Assembly (NCBI GenBank): GCA_022704435.1
Contig: JAKJGK010000012.1
Location: 1 to 33,862, forward strand
Length of the DNA stretch: 33,862 nt
Source of the DNA: Synergistota bacterium
GTDB lineage: Bacteria > Synergistota > Synergistia > Synergistales > Aminobacteriaceae
Reading direction: 5' to 3'
Positions 10,922 through 18,249 of this stretch are shown here, in pieces (the stretch's first letter is position 1; every line of letters starts with the position of its first letter). The notes below the pieces were generated by a model that saw only the letters and a list, made by a program, of their open reading frames with translations, ran no database searches and had not been told where the DNA came from. Both the position numbers and the translations under genes were made by a program.

Positions 10922-10955
10922 GGAGGGGACGGCGCTGCGGAGCGCCGGCCCCTCC
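10922..10955 (-). terminator. Long GC hairpin downstream of the exported hydrolase
   Basis: Two 7-bp arms (10922-10928 with 10949-10955, 10930-10936 with 10941-10947) form one hairpin with a single mismatch and a four-base loop. It lies between the hydrolase stop and the coaX promoter. Neither side has a T-run, so it is either an atypical terminator or a 3'-end stabilising structure. Confidence 0.45.
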
Positions 10956-10980
10956 CGACAAACCCTTGCTTTCTATTGCA

Positions 10981-11007
10981 TCCCCCCGCCGTCGACGCGC
11001 GGGGGGA
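10981..11007 (-). terminator. Second GC hairpin after the hydrolase stop
   Basis: A perfect 9-bp stem, TCCCCCCGC with GCGGGGGGA (10981-10989 and 10999-11007), and a nine-base loop, starting about 18 bases past the hydrolase stop. It has no T-tract. Together with the hairpin at 10922-10955 it probably marks the end of the hydrolase transcript. Confidence 0.45.
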
Positions 11008-11024
11008 GCGCCGAACAAGGCCGC

Positions 11025-11945
11025 CTACTGCAGGAATGCCAGGACCGCCTCCCTGAACTCCTTGTAGAAGGGTTTCTCCATCATCATGGCGTGAGACGCG
11101 CCGGGCACGACCTTCAGCATGGACTCCTTGTTCTTCAGCGTGCCAAAGGCCTCCTCGCACAGTTCGACCGACACGTACGGATCCTTGTCGCCGACGATGA
11201 GCAGGGTTGGAGCTTCTATGGAGGCCGTGGGTATCAGCCTCTCGTCCGCGCCGACCAGAAGGTCGCGCCGTCCGCCGTTCGGACTCCCCTTTCCGTCATA
11301 CCTCCAGCAGTTGGACAGGAAGGTGGCCACGACGCTCGGCTCCGTGATGTCGTAGTCTATCCGGCCGTCCTCCTTGACCTGGAAGTCCCCCGCCGCATGC
11401 TCCCACGTGTTCTTGTTAAAGGGAGACTTCACCTCGAAAACCCCCAGCCCCGCGACTATGGGGGCATACAGGACAAGCTTCCCGACCTTCTCCGGGTGGT
11501 TCGCGGCAAAGCGACCGCCCGTCACAGTCCCCCAGCTCCACCCCAGGACATCCAGCCTCTGCTGTCCACTGCGCTCAAGCACCAGGTCCGCGGCAGCGGC
11601 GATATCCTCAGCCGCGTAATTCGAGTCCGGCATGTAGCCGTCCTCCACCTCCTGCGAGGACCCGTACCCGGCAATATCCAGCATCCAGACGGTGAACCCG
11701 TTGGAGGCCAGGAATCTAGCCAGGCTGTAGTCGCCGGTATCGACGTCGAACTCGTGCGATGAATAAGTGAGGCCGTGGACCAACAGCAGCTGCCTGTCTC
11801 CGGGCGCCTCCTCCGAGAACATCCGCTGCAAGTGAAGGTTTATCCCGTTCCTCTCGAGCGGCACGACATCAGTGACTATTCCGGCCGCGAAAGCGGCTCC
11901 CCCCTGCAGAAGCACCAGGGCTACCAACAGAATCCTGGCCAACAT
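11025..11945 (-). CDS. Exported alpha/beta hydrolase
   Basis: A 306-residue protein with a hydrophobic signal peptide (residues 1-21, likely cut near AFAA). The fold is alpha/beta hydrolase: oxyanion-hole LLLVHGLTYSS (53-63), nucleophile elbow GWSWG with Ser137, acid in VGDKDPYV (Asp253 or Asp255) and His285 in GASHAMM. Substrate unknown; an esterase, lipase or S33-type peptidase would fit. The start at ATG 11945 is supported by GGGGGG seven bases upstream and by the signal peptide. An in-frame start 16 codons earlier would spoil the leader. The gene has its own strong promoter directly after the comEC stop. Confidence 0.88.
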   Translation of the reverse strand: MLARILLVALVLLQGGAAFAAGIVTDVVPLERNGINLHLQRMFSEEAPGDRQLLLVHGLTYSSHEFDVDTGDYSLARFLASNGFTVWMLDIAGYGSSQEVEDGYMPDSNYAAEDIAAAADLVLERSGQQRLDVLGWSWGTVTGGRFAANHPEKVGKLVLYAPIVAGLGVFEVKSPFNKNTWEHAAGDFQVKEDGRIDYDITEPSVVATFLSNCWRYDGKGSPNGGRRDLLVGADERLIPTASIEAPTLLIVGDKDPYVSVELCEEAFGTLKNKESMLKVVPGASHAMMMEKPFYKEFREAVLAFLQ

Positions 11946-12020
11946 TGCACAACCCCCCTGTTTTGGATTTGAGCCTGTCCCGCACGGAAGCAACCTCGGG
12001 CCGGGCTGAACTGCGTCACA

Positions 12021-12048
12021 ATAATAGTGTTATAACCGGTTCTGTCAA
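12021..12048 (-). promoter_or_regulatory. Near-consensus promoter for the exported hydrolase
   Basis: On the minus strand TTGACA (12043-12048) and TATTAT (12021-12026) are 16 bases apart. The -35 begins three bases after the comEC stop. An 8-base palindrome AACCGGTT (12034-12041) sits in the spacer and might bind a regulator. This is one of the strongest promoters in the window by consensus. Confidence 0.65.
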
Positions 12049-12051
12049 GCA

Positions 12052-13533
12052 TCAAAGGACCAGCACCGCGATAAGCAGGAATACACCCGCCCCCGCGACC
12101 GTCCTCCCTCTCAGCGGGTACAGTCCTCCCGCCACGGTCAGCACGAACAGTCCGCCCCCCAGGGCGGCCAGCACCGGGTTCCAACCGGCGGTCCAGGGTG
12201 TCAGGCCGGCGAGCGAGTCCGCAGCGATCTCCCACAGCGTGAACAGCCCCTCCGCCGCAGAGGCGAGCAGCCTTCCTCCTGGAAGGCCGACTAGGAGGGG
12301 AGCCGACAGGAAGAAGGCAAGCGGGTACAGCGCGGAGAAGAGGGGCAGGGCGACGAGGTTGAGGAGGAGCCCGGCGAGGGGAACGCTACCGAACACCGCC
12401 GCGACCTGCGGGTATGCGGCGAGCCAGACGAGCACGCTCGAGGCGGGAAGAGTCCAGATCGAGAGGCAACGTTCGGCCAGTGCCGCGAGCAGCATCGCCG
12501 CGATGACCGACAATCGCCAGCCAACGTCGAAGAACCATGCCGGGCGCCACAGCAGCAGGAACAACGCGGCCATCGCGACGGAGTTCAGCGCGTTCCCCCT
12601 CCTCCCGAGGGCGACCCCCAGCAGAAGGAGCTGAAGCATGATGGCGGCGCGAAGAGCCCCCGGGGCTCCCCCGGCCAGCAGGGCGTACCCCCACAATACC
12701 AGGCTCGCGGCGGCCACCGCGACGCGCCTCGGGACACGCGTCCGGACCAGGGCGGAGGTGAGGATCTTCCATAGTCCCAAGGCGACCAGGCCCACGTGAA
12801 ACCCAGACACGGCCAGCAGGTGAGAGGTCCCCCACCGCCGGTGCGCCTCGTCGAGGTCCGGGTCGCGCACGCCGAGTACCGCCGCCAGCATGTACCCCCT
12901 CGTGCGCGGAGGCAGGGTCAGAAGCATCCTCCTGCGGAGCGCGGTTCGCCAGGACGCGAGAGAGGGTCCGCCATCGCCCCGGGAAGTCGAGCTCGCCTCG
13001 ATCTCGATCCTGGCGCCCCTTGCGCTCCAGTAGAGGTCCTCCCGGAACGACGAACCCTCTCTTGGCGCGATGCGGCGCGCCACACCGGAGAATGAGAGCA
13101 AGTCCCCCTCCATCACGTGCCTGTCTGGCGGGAGTTTCAGCAGGTACCTGTCCGCCTCCGCGTCGACCAGGACCGCGCGCCTGGCGCCCCACGAGCGTTC
13201 AAGCACCACCGTTCCGCGCTCCGACACGGTCCCCTCCGGGAGCGGCGGCTGGCGCACCAGGACAGTGCAGCAGAAGATGGAAACAATAAATGACATCAGG
13301 GCAAGGCCGCCTGCGTAGAGCAGCAGGCGGGGCGGCCTTCGCTCGGAGAGAACCAGTACAAGTCCTGCGACCACCAACGGCGCGAGCAGGGCCGCGACGA
13401 CCGCCGGGATGCCGCGATTCACGGACGCCAGCGAGACAGACAGCCCCGCGAGCGGGAAGACGAGGGGCGCGCGCGCCAGCCCCTCGCGCGGCACAAAGGG
13501 CACGCCCTGTCGGTCCGTCTCCTCGCGTCTCAT
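12052..13533 (-). CDS. comEC: ComEC-type DNA uptake channel protein lacking the nuclease-like domain
   Basis: Membrane channel protein for DNA uptake in natural transformation. The 493 residues contain two or three N-terminal membrane segments, a soluble OB-like region (about 100-190), and the ComEC competence domain with the diagnostic HLLAVSGFHVG, followed by many hydrophobic helices. It ends after the membrane domain: the C-terminal metallo-beta-lactamase-like domain of longer ComEC proteins (about 750 residues) is absent. The stop is followed directly by the next promoter rather than by frame remnants, so this looks like the short architecture rather than a recent truncation. Its ATG overlaps the comEA stop (ATGA). 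Confidence 0.9.
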   Translation of the reverse strand: MRREETDRQGVPFVPREGLARAPLVFPLAGLSVSLASVNRGIPAVVAALLAPLVVAGLVLVLSERRPPRLLLYAGGLALMSFIVSIFCCTVLVRQPPLPEGTVSERGTVVLERSWGARRAVLVDAEADRYLLKLPPDRHVMEGDLLSFSGVARRIAPREGSSFREDLYWSARGARIEIEASSTSRGDGGPSLASWRTALRRRMLLTLPPRTRGYMLAAVLGVRDPDLDEAHRRWGTSHLLAVSGFHVGLVALGLWKILTSALVRTRVPRRVAVAAASLVLWGYALLAGGAPGALRAAIMLQLLLLGVALGRRGNALNSVAMAALFLLLWRPAWFFDVGWRLSVIAAMLLAALAERCLSIWTLPASSVLVWLAAYPQVAAVFGSVPLAGLLLNLVALPLFSALYPLAFFLSAPLLVGLPGGRLLASAAEGLFTLWEIAADSLAGLTPWTAGWNPVLAALGGGLFVLTVAGGLYPLRGRTVAGAGVFLLIAVLVL

Positions 13534-14237
13534 CGTACGGTTACGCTCTCCCTCATCGCCTCGAGTTTTTTGGGCCCGATCCCCTTGACGTCCAGCAAAT
13601 CCTCCACGGAGCGGAAAGGTCCCCTGGTCTCCCTGCGATCGATTATCGCCCTCGCTGTAACCGGTCCTACTCCGGGGATGGTCTCAAGCTCGGCCGCAGA
13701 TGCGGTGTTAACGTTCACCCTGGCGTCCTTTATGAACGAGATGGACGCAGGTGGGGACCCCGAGGATCCTCCGGCCACCGAGGGCGAGACGGGCGAGTCC
13801 GCCCGCAAAGAGGGGACGTGGACGTGCACCCCGTCGGCGAGGGGAGAGGCTAGATTGACCTGCACCGGGTCGGCCTGTGGCCCAAGCCCGCCCGCAGCCT
13901 CGACGAGCTGGAACACCCGGCTGCCCGAGGGCAAGCTGTAGACCCCTGGCGAACGGACCTCCCCCGTTATGTACAGCACCCAGGGCGCTCCTTGCGTCGG
14001 CTCCGCCGCGCCGCCAGGCCCCGCGCCGCCGGTTGCGGGCGTCGGGGCCTCCTTCCTTCCGCCGGCCCGGTCGATCGTGGGAGCAGGTCCGGCCACTGTC
14101 TCCGAGGGTCCGCTGACGATCTTGCCTGAGAAGGAATAGACCAGCAGGCCGGCCAGCACGAAGCAGGCCACCCCTATCGCGAAGAAGGCGAGGCCTGCGT
14201 ACTTGCTGCCGGGCCTGCGGTCGAACGAGCCGCCCAT
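13530..14237 (-). CDS. comEA: ComEA-type DNA-binding competence protein
   Basis: Membrane-anchored DNA receptor that acts with ComEC. Visible order in 235 residues: short basic N-terminus, membrane helix (about 14-35), Pro/Ala/Gly-rich linker, SLBB-like domain (VLYITGEVRSPGVYSLPSG), second linker, and paired helix-hairpin-helix motifs (VNVNTASAAELETIPGVG and LLDVKGIGPKKLEAM). Adjacent to and translationally coupled with comEC. No clear ribosome binding site precedes the ATG; it lies 11 bases after the miaB stop and may depend on reinitiation. Confidence 0.93.
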   Translation of the reverse strand: MGGSFDRRPGSKYAGLAFFAIGVACFVLAGLLVYSFSGKIVSGPSETVAGPAPTIDRAGGRKEAPTPATGGAGPGGAAEPTQGAPWVLYITGEVRSPGVYSLPSGSRVFQLVEAAGGLGPQADPVQVNLASPLADGVHVHVPSLRADSPVSPSVAGGSSGSPPASISFIKDARVNVNTASAAELETIPGVGPVTARAIIDRRETRGPFRSVEDLLDVKGIGPKKLEAMRESVTVR

Positions 14238-14248
14238 GTCCGCCCGGT

Positions 14249-15580
14249 TCAGCGGGAGGCCGGGAGCAGGCGGCCATCCAGACGCCAGCTCTCTCCGCCC
14301 GTGATCTCCACCCTCGCGAACCTTCCCAGGAGCTCCTCGCCGCCCTCGACCAGCACCACCTTGTCGGACGGAGTCCTCCCCTGGAGCAGGCCGCTGCCCC
14401 TCGGCGCCAGGTCGTCGATCAGGATGTCGTACTCACTGCCCACCAGCGAGCTGTTTATCTCGCGGGCTATCCTCGCCTGGAGCGCGTTGACCTCGTTCAG
14501 TCGCCTCATCTTGACCTCCCCAGGTACCTGGTCCTCCCTGGAGGCCGCGGACGTCCCCTCCCTGGGCGAATAGGCCGCGGAGTGCACCAAGTCGAACCGG
14601 AACTCCTCAAGAGCGTCCAGAGATCGCCGAAAATCGTCGTCCGTCTCCCCCGGGTGCCCTACAATAAGGTCGGTCGTTAGCCCCGCCCCCGGCAGGCGCT
14701 CACGGATCGACGACACCGCCGCCCGGTACTGGTCGAGGTTGTAGCCCCTGTTCATCATCTTCAACACCCGGTCGCTGCCGGACTGGATGGGAAGGTTTAC
14801 CGAGGGGCAGATCACGTCCCCGTGAGCGGCCATCACATCCGCTATGTCCGGCGTGAAATCCCGAGGGTGGGACGTGACGAACCGAAGAAGGCGGACGCCC
14901 GTTTGAACCGCGACGTTCCTGAGCAGCGACGAGAAGCGGTAGCCGTCCGGAAGGTCGCTCCCGTAGCTGTTGACGTTCTGACCCAGCAGGGTGACCTCCA
15001 GGACTCCGTCGGCCACCAGCGCCCTCACCTCGTCCAGTATCTCCCCCGGTCGGCGCGATACGAAGCGTCCCCTCACGTAGGGGACTATGCAGTAAGAGCA
15101 GAAGTTGTCGCAGCCGTGAGCGATCGTGACGAATGCCCTCCAGCGGTTGACCCTCTCCGTGGGCGCTCCGGGGAGGTCGATGAACGCCCTCGGATCGTCG
15201 TCCATCAGGAATACTCGCGACTCCTCGTCCTGAACCAGCATCGACAGGGCGGGCGGAAGAGCTCCAATGTGCCTCGGCCCGGCCACCAGGCGAACCCAGG
15301 GGAAGCGTGCGGCCATCGCGTGGCCGACCCTCTGGGCGACGCATCCGGTCACCGCGACCGTCGGCCTCCCCTCCCGCTTCCACCGGGAGGCGAAGCGACC
15401 CAGGTCGCTCCACACCTTCTGCTCCGCCTTGTCGCGAATGCTGCAGCCGTTCAGCACGACCAGTTCCGCCTCGTCCTCCGGGCTCTCCTCCCAACCCATG
15501 TTTACCAGAGCGGTCTTCATCTTGTCTCCATCGTAGACGTTCATCTGGCATCCGTATACCTTGATGGCGAACTTGTGCAA
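14249..15580 (-). CDS. miaB: tRNA i6A37 methylthiotransferase MiaB
   Basis: Radical SAM enzyme that adds a methylthio group to isopentenyl-adenosine 37 of tRNAs. In 443 residues: the N-terminal UPF0004 domain with cluster cysteines Cys11, Cys46 and Cys80; the radical SAM motif CDNFCSYC (Cys157, Cys161, Cys164); the typical YSPREGTSAA stretch; and a C-terminal TRAM domain. The start is TTG at 15580, supported by GGGAGG seven bases upstream. First gene of the miaB-comEA-comEC run. MiaB rather than MtaB or RimO is judged from the VYGCQMNVYD and YSPREGT signatures. Confidence 0.96.
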   Translation of the reverse strand: MHKFAIKVYGCQMNVYDGDKMKTALVNMGWEESPEDEAELVVLNGCSIRDKAEQKVWSDLGRFASRWKREGRPTVAVTGCVAQRVGHAMAARFPWVRLVAGPRHIGALPPALSMLVQDEESRVFLMDDDPRAFIDLPGAPTERVNRWRAFVTIAHGCDNFCSYCIVPYVRGRFVSRRPGEILDEVRALVADGVLEVTLLGQNVNSYGSDLPDGYRFSSLLRNVAVQTGVRLLRFVTSHPRDFTPDIADVMAAHGDVICPSVNLPIQSGSDRVLKMMNRGYNLDQYRAAVSSIRERLPGAGLTTDLIVGHPGETDDDFRRSLDALEEFRFDLVHSAAYSPREGTSAASREDQVPGEVKMRRLNEVNALQARIAREINSSLVGSEYDILIDDLAPRGSGLLQGRTPSDKVVLVEGGEELLGRFARVEITGGESWRLDGRLLPASR

Positions 15581-15606
15581 TAATTACCCTCCCATGAAGG
15601 ACCTCT

Positions 15607-15636
15607 TTGACGAGCTCCCTCCAAGGTCATTATAAC
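15607..15636. promoter_or_regulatory. Overlapping divergent promoters for miaB and the exported protein
   Basis: On the plus strand TTGACG (15607-15612) and TATAAC (15631-15636) are 18 bases apart, leading to the gene at 15705. On the minus strand a perfect TATAAT (15629-15634) lies about 50 bases before miaB, though without a good -35. The two -10 boxes share bases, so the promoters could not both be occupied at the same time. Confidence 0.5.
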
Positions 15637-15704
15637 CTCGCTCTCGAAAAAGGAGAAATGAGGTAGAATAGGGGTCGATGATTCCGCAGACGGGAGGAGA
15701 GACA

Positions 15705-16175
15705 GTGTCCAGGTCATCATCAGTCATAGCGGCGATGTTGTTCGTCGTTCTAGCGTCGGCGGCCGCCCTGGCCTCGGCGGACCTTCCGGATCTGCCGGGC
15801 CTCTTGGCCGGGCCTCTTCGCGTCACGCCGCTGGAGGCACCCTCCGGGGCGTTCGGGGAGTGGATGTACCGCGAGTACAGGAACGCAAGGGGCGGGGTGA
15901 TCGAGGCGACCATGATGTCCGGCCCCGGGGCCGGTCCACTGGTTGCCGGGCCTGAAGGGACCATAGCGGACGACCGCCCCTTAGGATTCGGATCGACATA
16001 CGAGGTCTTCCGCCTCGAGGGGATGCTGACCGTGTTCGAGGAGATACCGAACGTGGGCAGGTCGCTCGTCCTAAGCCTTGGCGAGGACACAACCCTCACG
16101 CTGGAGTCAAGCTCGGCAGCGAGAGAGGAGCTCGAGGCCGCGGCGCTGCTGGTAGCTCGCGCAAATCTGCGATAA
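15705..16175 (+). CDS. Unrecognised exported protein
   Basis: No family is recognised. The 156-residue product begins with a signal peptide (VSRSS, then a hydrophobic run VIAAMLFVVLASAAALASA, cut probably before DLPDLPG). The mature part is mostly beta-prone and acidic, with FGSTYEVFRLEGMLTVFEEIP near the middle and an Ala/Glu-rich C-terminus. GTG 15705 is preferred because GGAGGAG lies five bases upstream; an in-frame ATG at 15678 precedes that site. The signal peptide and ribosome binding site support the plus strand over the antisense frame in the same place. Flanked by a promoter and a strong hairpin, so it is probably monocistronic. Confidence 0.75.
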   Translation: MSRSSSVIAAMLFVVLASAAALASADLPDLPGLLAGPLRVTPLEAPSGAFGEWMYREYRNARGGVIEATMMSGPGAGPLVAGPEGTIADDRPLGFGSTYEVFRLEGMLTVFEEIPNVGRSLVLSLGEDTTLTLESSSAAREELEAAALLVARANLR

Positions 16176-16188
16176 GCACACTAAAGAC

Positions 16189-16214
16189 GGGGGAGCGCAC
16201 CTGCGCGCTCCCCC
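16189..16214 (+). terminator. Terminator hairpin shared by the converging transcripts
   Basis: A perfect 10-bp stem GGGGGAGCGC with GCGCTCCCCC and a six-base loop, followed by TTCGTT on the plus strand and GTCTTTAG on the minus strand. It lies between the convergent exported-protein gene and rubredoxin, so it can serve both. Confidence 0.75.
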
Positions 16215-16245
16215 TTCGTTGCCTCGGTCAAGACCGGTGCCTGGT

Positions 16246-16407
16246 CTACTCCTCCGGCTCGAACATGTCCTTCGCCACAGCGCAGACCGGGCAGACCCAG
16301 TCCTCCGGGACGTCCTCGAACGCTGTCCCCGGGGCCACCCCGTTGTCCGGGTCCCCCTCTGCAGGATCGTAGACGTAACCACAGACGGTGCACACGTACT
16401 TCTTCAT
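16246..16407 (-). CDS. Rubredoxin
   Basis: Small one-iron electron carrier of 53 residues. Four ligands are in place: Cys6 and Cys9 (CTVCGY) and Cys39 and Cys42 (CPVCA), with the usual [14 protein letters not shown] and EDWVCP segments. In anaerobes rubredoxin commonly feeds electrons to enzymes that remove oxygen or superoxide; the partner is not in this window. The ATG at 16407 is chosen because it gives the standard MKKYVC start and has GGGGG upstream. It has its own promoter just past the M24 peptidase stop. Confidence 0.97.
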   Translation of the reverse strand: MKKYVCTVCGYVYDPAEGDPDNGVAPGTAFEDVPEDWVCPVCAVAKDMFEPEE

Positions 16408-16447
16408 GGCAGTTCCCCCTTTTCGGATCAGGATCAGTACCTCGATC

Positions 16448-16475
16448 ATTATATAGGCCGGGAGGAAAAAGACAA
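16448..16475 (-). promoter_or_regulatory. Promoter for rubredoxin
   Basis: On the minus strand TTGTCT (16470-16475) and a perfect TATAAT (16448-16453) are 16 bases apart, about 40 bases before the rubredoxin start and 29 bases past the preceding stop. This suggests expression independent of the upstream peptidase. Confidence 0.6.
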
Positions 16476-16503
16476 CCTCTGACGGCCCCATCGGCCGAAC
16501 CGC

Positions 16504-17610
16504 TCAGAGTGATATCTCCCTGGTGCTCCGGCCCCTGCCTCCCGAGATGCAGACCGCGCCCGACCCCGTCACCAGGTAGTCGTCCTCGATGCGCATGCCG
16601 CCCCACCCCTCGATGTAGATGCCCGGTTCGATGGTGACGACGTCCCCTTCACGGAGGACATCCTCCGACAGGGGCGAGAGCCGGGGGGGCTCGTGGATCT
16701 CCAGCCCCAGGCCGTGCCCCAGGCCGTGGCTGAAATTGCCTCCCCACCCTCTGTCGGTGATTATTCCTCTTGCCACCGAATCCACGAGGCTGCCTGTGAC
16801 CCCCGGCCTCAAGGCCTCGGCCGCCGCAGCGGCGGCCTCCAGCAGGACGGCCTCTATCTCGCGCCCCTTGGGCGACAGGGGCCCCATGGAGAAGTTCCTG
16901 GTCAGGTCGGACATGTACCCGTCAACCGTGGCACCGAAGTCAACCGTCACAATGTCTCCGAGTTGGAACGCCCTCTCCGTGGCCCTGCCGTGCGGCATGG
17001 CCCCCCTCTCCCCGGAGGCCACGACAAATCTGCCGCCCTTCCAGCCGCATTCGGCCCCCTTTTTTCTGACCAGGTACTCCAGCAGGGCGTTGAACTCAAT
17101 CTCGGTCATGCCGACGCGCACATGTTCCAGCGCCTCCTCGTAGGCCGAGCAGGCTATCTCTGCCGCCCTCGAGACGGCCGCCACCTCCACTCCATCTTTG
17201 CACCTGCGCAACGAGGGTAGAAGCGCGGAGCAGTCCCTCCACACCGGCACGCTCCTCTCCAGGCTGCGGAACATGTCGACCGAGAGCCTCCCAGCCTCGA
17301 AACCGGCTGTGCTCCATCCGCCGTCGCGCAGAGCCATCACGGTCCTGTCGCGCAGCGATTCGCGCCCCTGCAGGACGACTTCGAAGGGGGACTGCTCCCT
17401 GGCCTGTACCGCGTAGCGTCCGTCCGTCACCAGCATGGCCCTGTTCGGCGATATCAGCAGAGCGCAGCTGCTGCCGGTGAAGCCCGATATGTAGGCCACG
17501 GATTCGCCGTTGTAGTTCTCCGAGGACAGGACCACGAGGACGTCCAGCTCCTCCTCCGCCATCATGGCGCGCAACATGCCAAGGCGGCTCTCAATATGGC
17601 TGAAAGGCAT
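16504..17610 (-). CDS. M24-family aminopeptidase (Xaa-Pro type)
   Basis: Two-metal peptidase that removes an N-terminal residue, typically before proline. The N-terminal creatinase-like domain (about 1-135) is followed by the pita-bread domain with all five metal ligands: Asp224 (VDFGA), Asp235 (SDLTR), His299 (HGLGHG), Glu328 (IEPGIY) and Glu342 (MRIEDDYLV). Its 368 residues fit the PepQ/YpdF-like Xaa-Pro peptidases. The ATG has GAGGAGG just upstream and lies 19 bases after the queH stop. Peptide breakdown fits an amino-acid fermenter. Confidence 0.94.
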   Translation of the reverse strand: MPFSHIESRLGMLRAMMAEEELDVLVVLSSENYNGESVAYISGFTGSSCALLISPNRAMLVTDGRYAVQAREQSPFEVVLQGRESLRDRTVMALRDGGWSTAGFEAGRLSVDMFRSLERSVPVWRDCSALLPSLRRCKDGVEVAAVSRAAEIACSAYEEALEHVRVGMTEIEFNALLEYLVRKKGAECGWKGGRFVVASGERGAMPHGRATERAFQLGDIVTVDFGATVDGYMSDLTRNFSMGPLSPKGREIEAVLLEAAAAAAEALRPGVTGSLVDSVARGIITDRGWGGNFSHGLGHGLGLEIHEPPRLSPLSEDVLREGDVVTIEPGIYIEGWGGMRIEDDYLVTGSGAVCISGGRGRSTREISL

Positions 17611-17628
17611 GACACTCCTCCTCTAGCT

Positions 17629-18249
17629 CTATACCCACCGGCCCGCGCCTCCCGCCATGCTGTAGACGCATCCGCAGTAGCCCTGCCTGTACAGTCCGTA
17701 CTCCCTGGACAGAGCGACGGACCGAAGAAAACCGTCCCTCTTTCTGAACACCCGGACGAGCCACTCAAGCCCGTGCCCGGCCGCGCACTCCGCGCCTATC
17801 CTGTTTATCAAGTCCGCATCCTTGTGCGGACTGATGGTGAGCGTGGTGCAGAGCACGCCCGCCCCCTCCCGCAGAGCCGCCCGGGCTGCACCCTCAAGCT
17901 GAAGCCGAAAACACAGGGCGCACCGCCTCCCTCCCTCCGGCTCGTCGGCGAGGTGCGACGTCTCCTCGAGCCAACGGCCAGCTTCGCAGGAGCCGATCAC
18001 AATACGACCCCCCATGCGCGCCGCGAGAAGCGACAGGGCCTCGCGCCTCCTGGCCTCCTCGTCGGACGGGTGTATATTCGCCCCGTACCAGTAGGGGAGG
18101 ACCTCGTACCCTTCGGCCCGCAGATCCAACCACGGGACGCTCGCATCCGGGGCGCAGCACGCGTGCAGGAGCAGTCTTCGCCCCTCCGCGACAACGGGCG
18201 TCCCGGCATCCCGCCGAGAGCGGCCGCTACTTGAGAGACTCGAAGGCAT
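17629..18249 (-). CDS. queH: Epoxyqueuosine reductase QueH
   Basis: Last step of tRNA queuosine synthesis, by the QueH route rather than QueG. Motifs in order over 206 residues: LLLHACCAPDA (paired Cys about 30-31), YGANIHPSDEE, GGRRCALCFRLQLE, TTLTISPHKD, and RKRDGFLRSVALSREYGLYRQGYCGCVYS. The first motif reads CCAPD, where many homologs have CCAPC. The reading starts 23 bases inside the 3' end of the transketolase gene. No better in-frame start is seen, and the first 20 or so residues are unlike the family, so the exact start is uncertain. Confidence 0.93.
   Translation of the reverse strand: MPSSLSSSGRSRRDAGTPVVAEGRRLLLHACCAPDASVPWLDLRAEGYEVLPYWYGANIHPSDEEARRREALSLLAARMGGRIVIGSCEAGRWLEETSHLADEPEGGRRCALCFRLQLEGAARAALREGAGVLCTTLTISPHKDADLINRIGAECAAGHGLEWLVRVFRKRDGFLRSVALSREYGLYRQGYCGCVYSMAGGAGRWV

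Noticed and set aside
12034-12041. AACCGGTT palindrome as a defined operator
   Set aside because: Eight bases of palindrome in one promoter are too little to name a binding site; mentioned only with the promoter.
15584-16099. Minus-strand open frame of 171 codons opposite the exported protein
   Set aside because: Its composition (Arg/Ser/Pro-rich) is that of an antisense shadow. The plus-strand frame has a signal peptide, a ribosome binding site, a promoter and a terminator.
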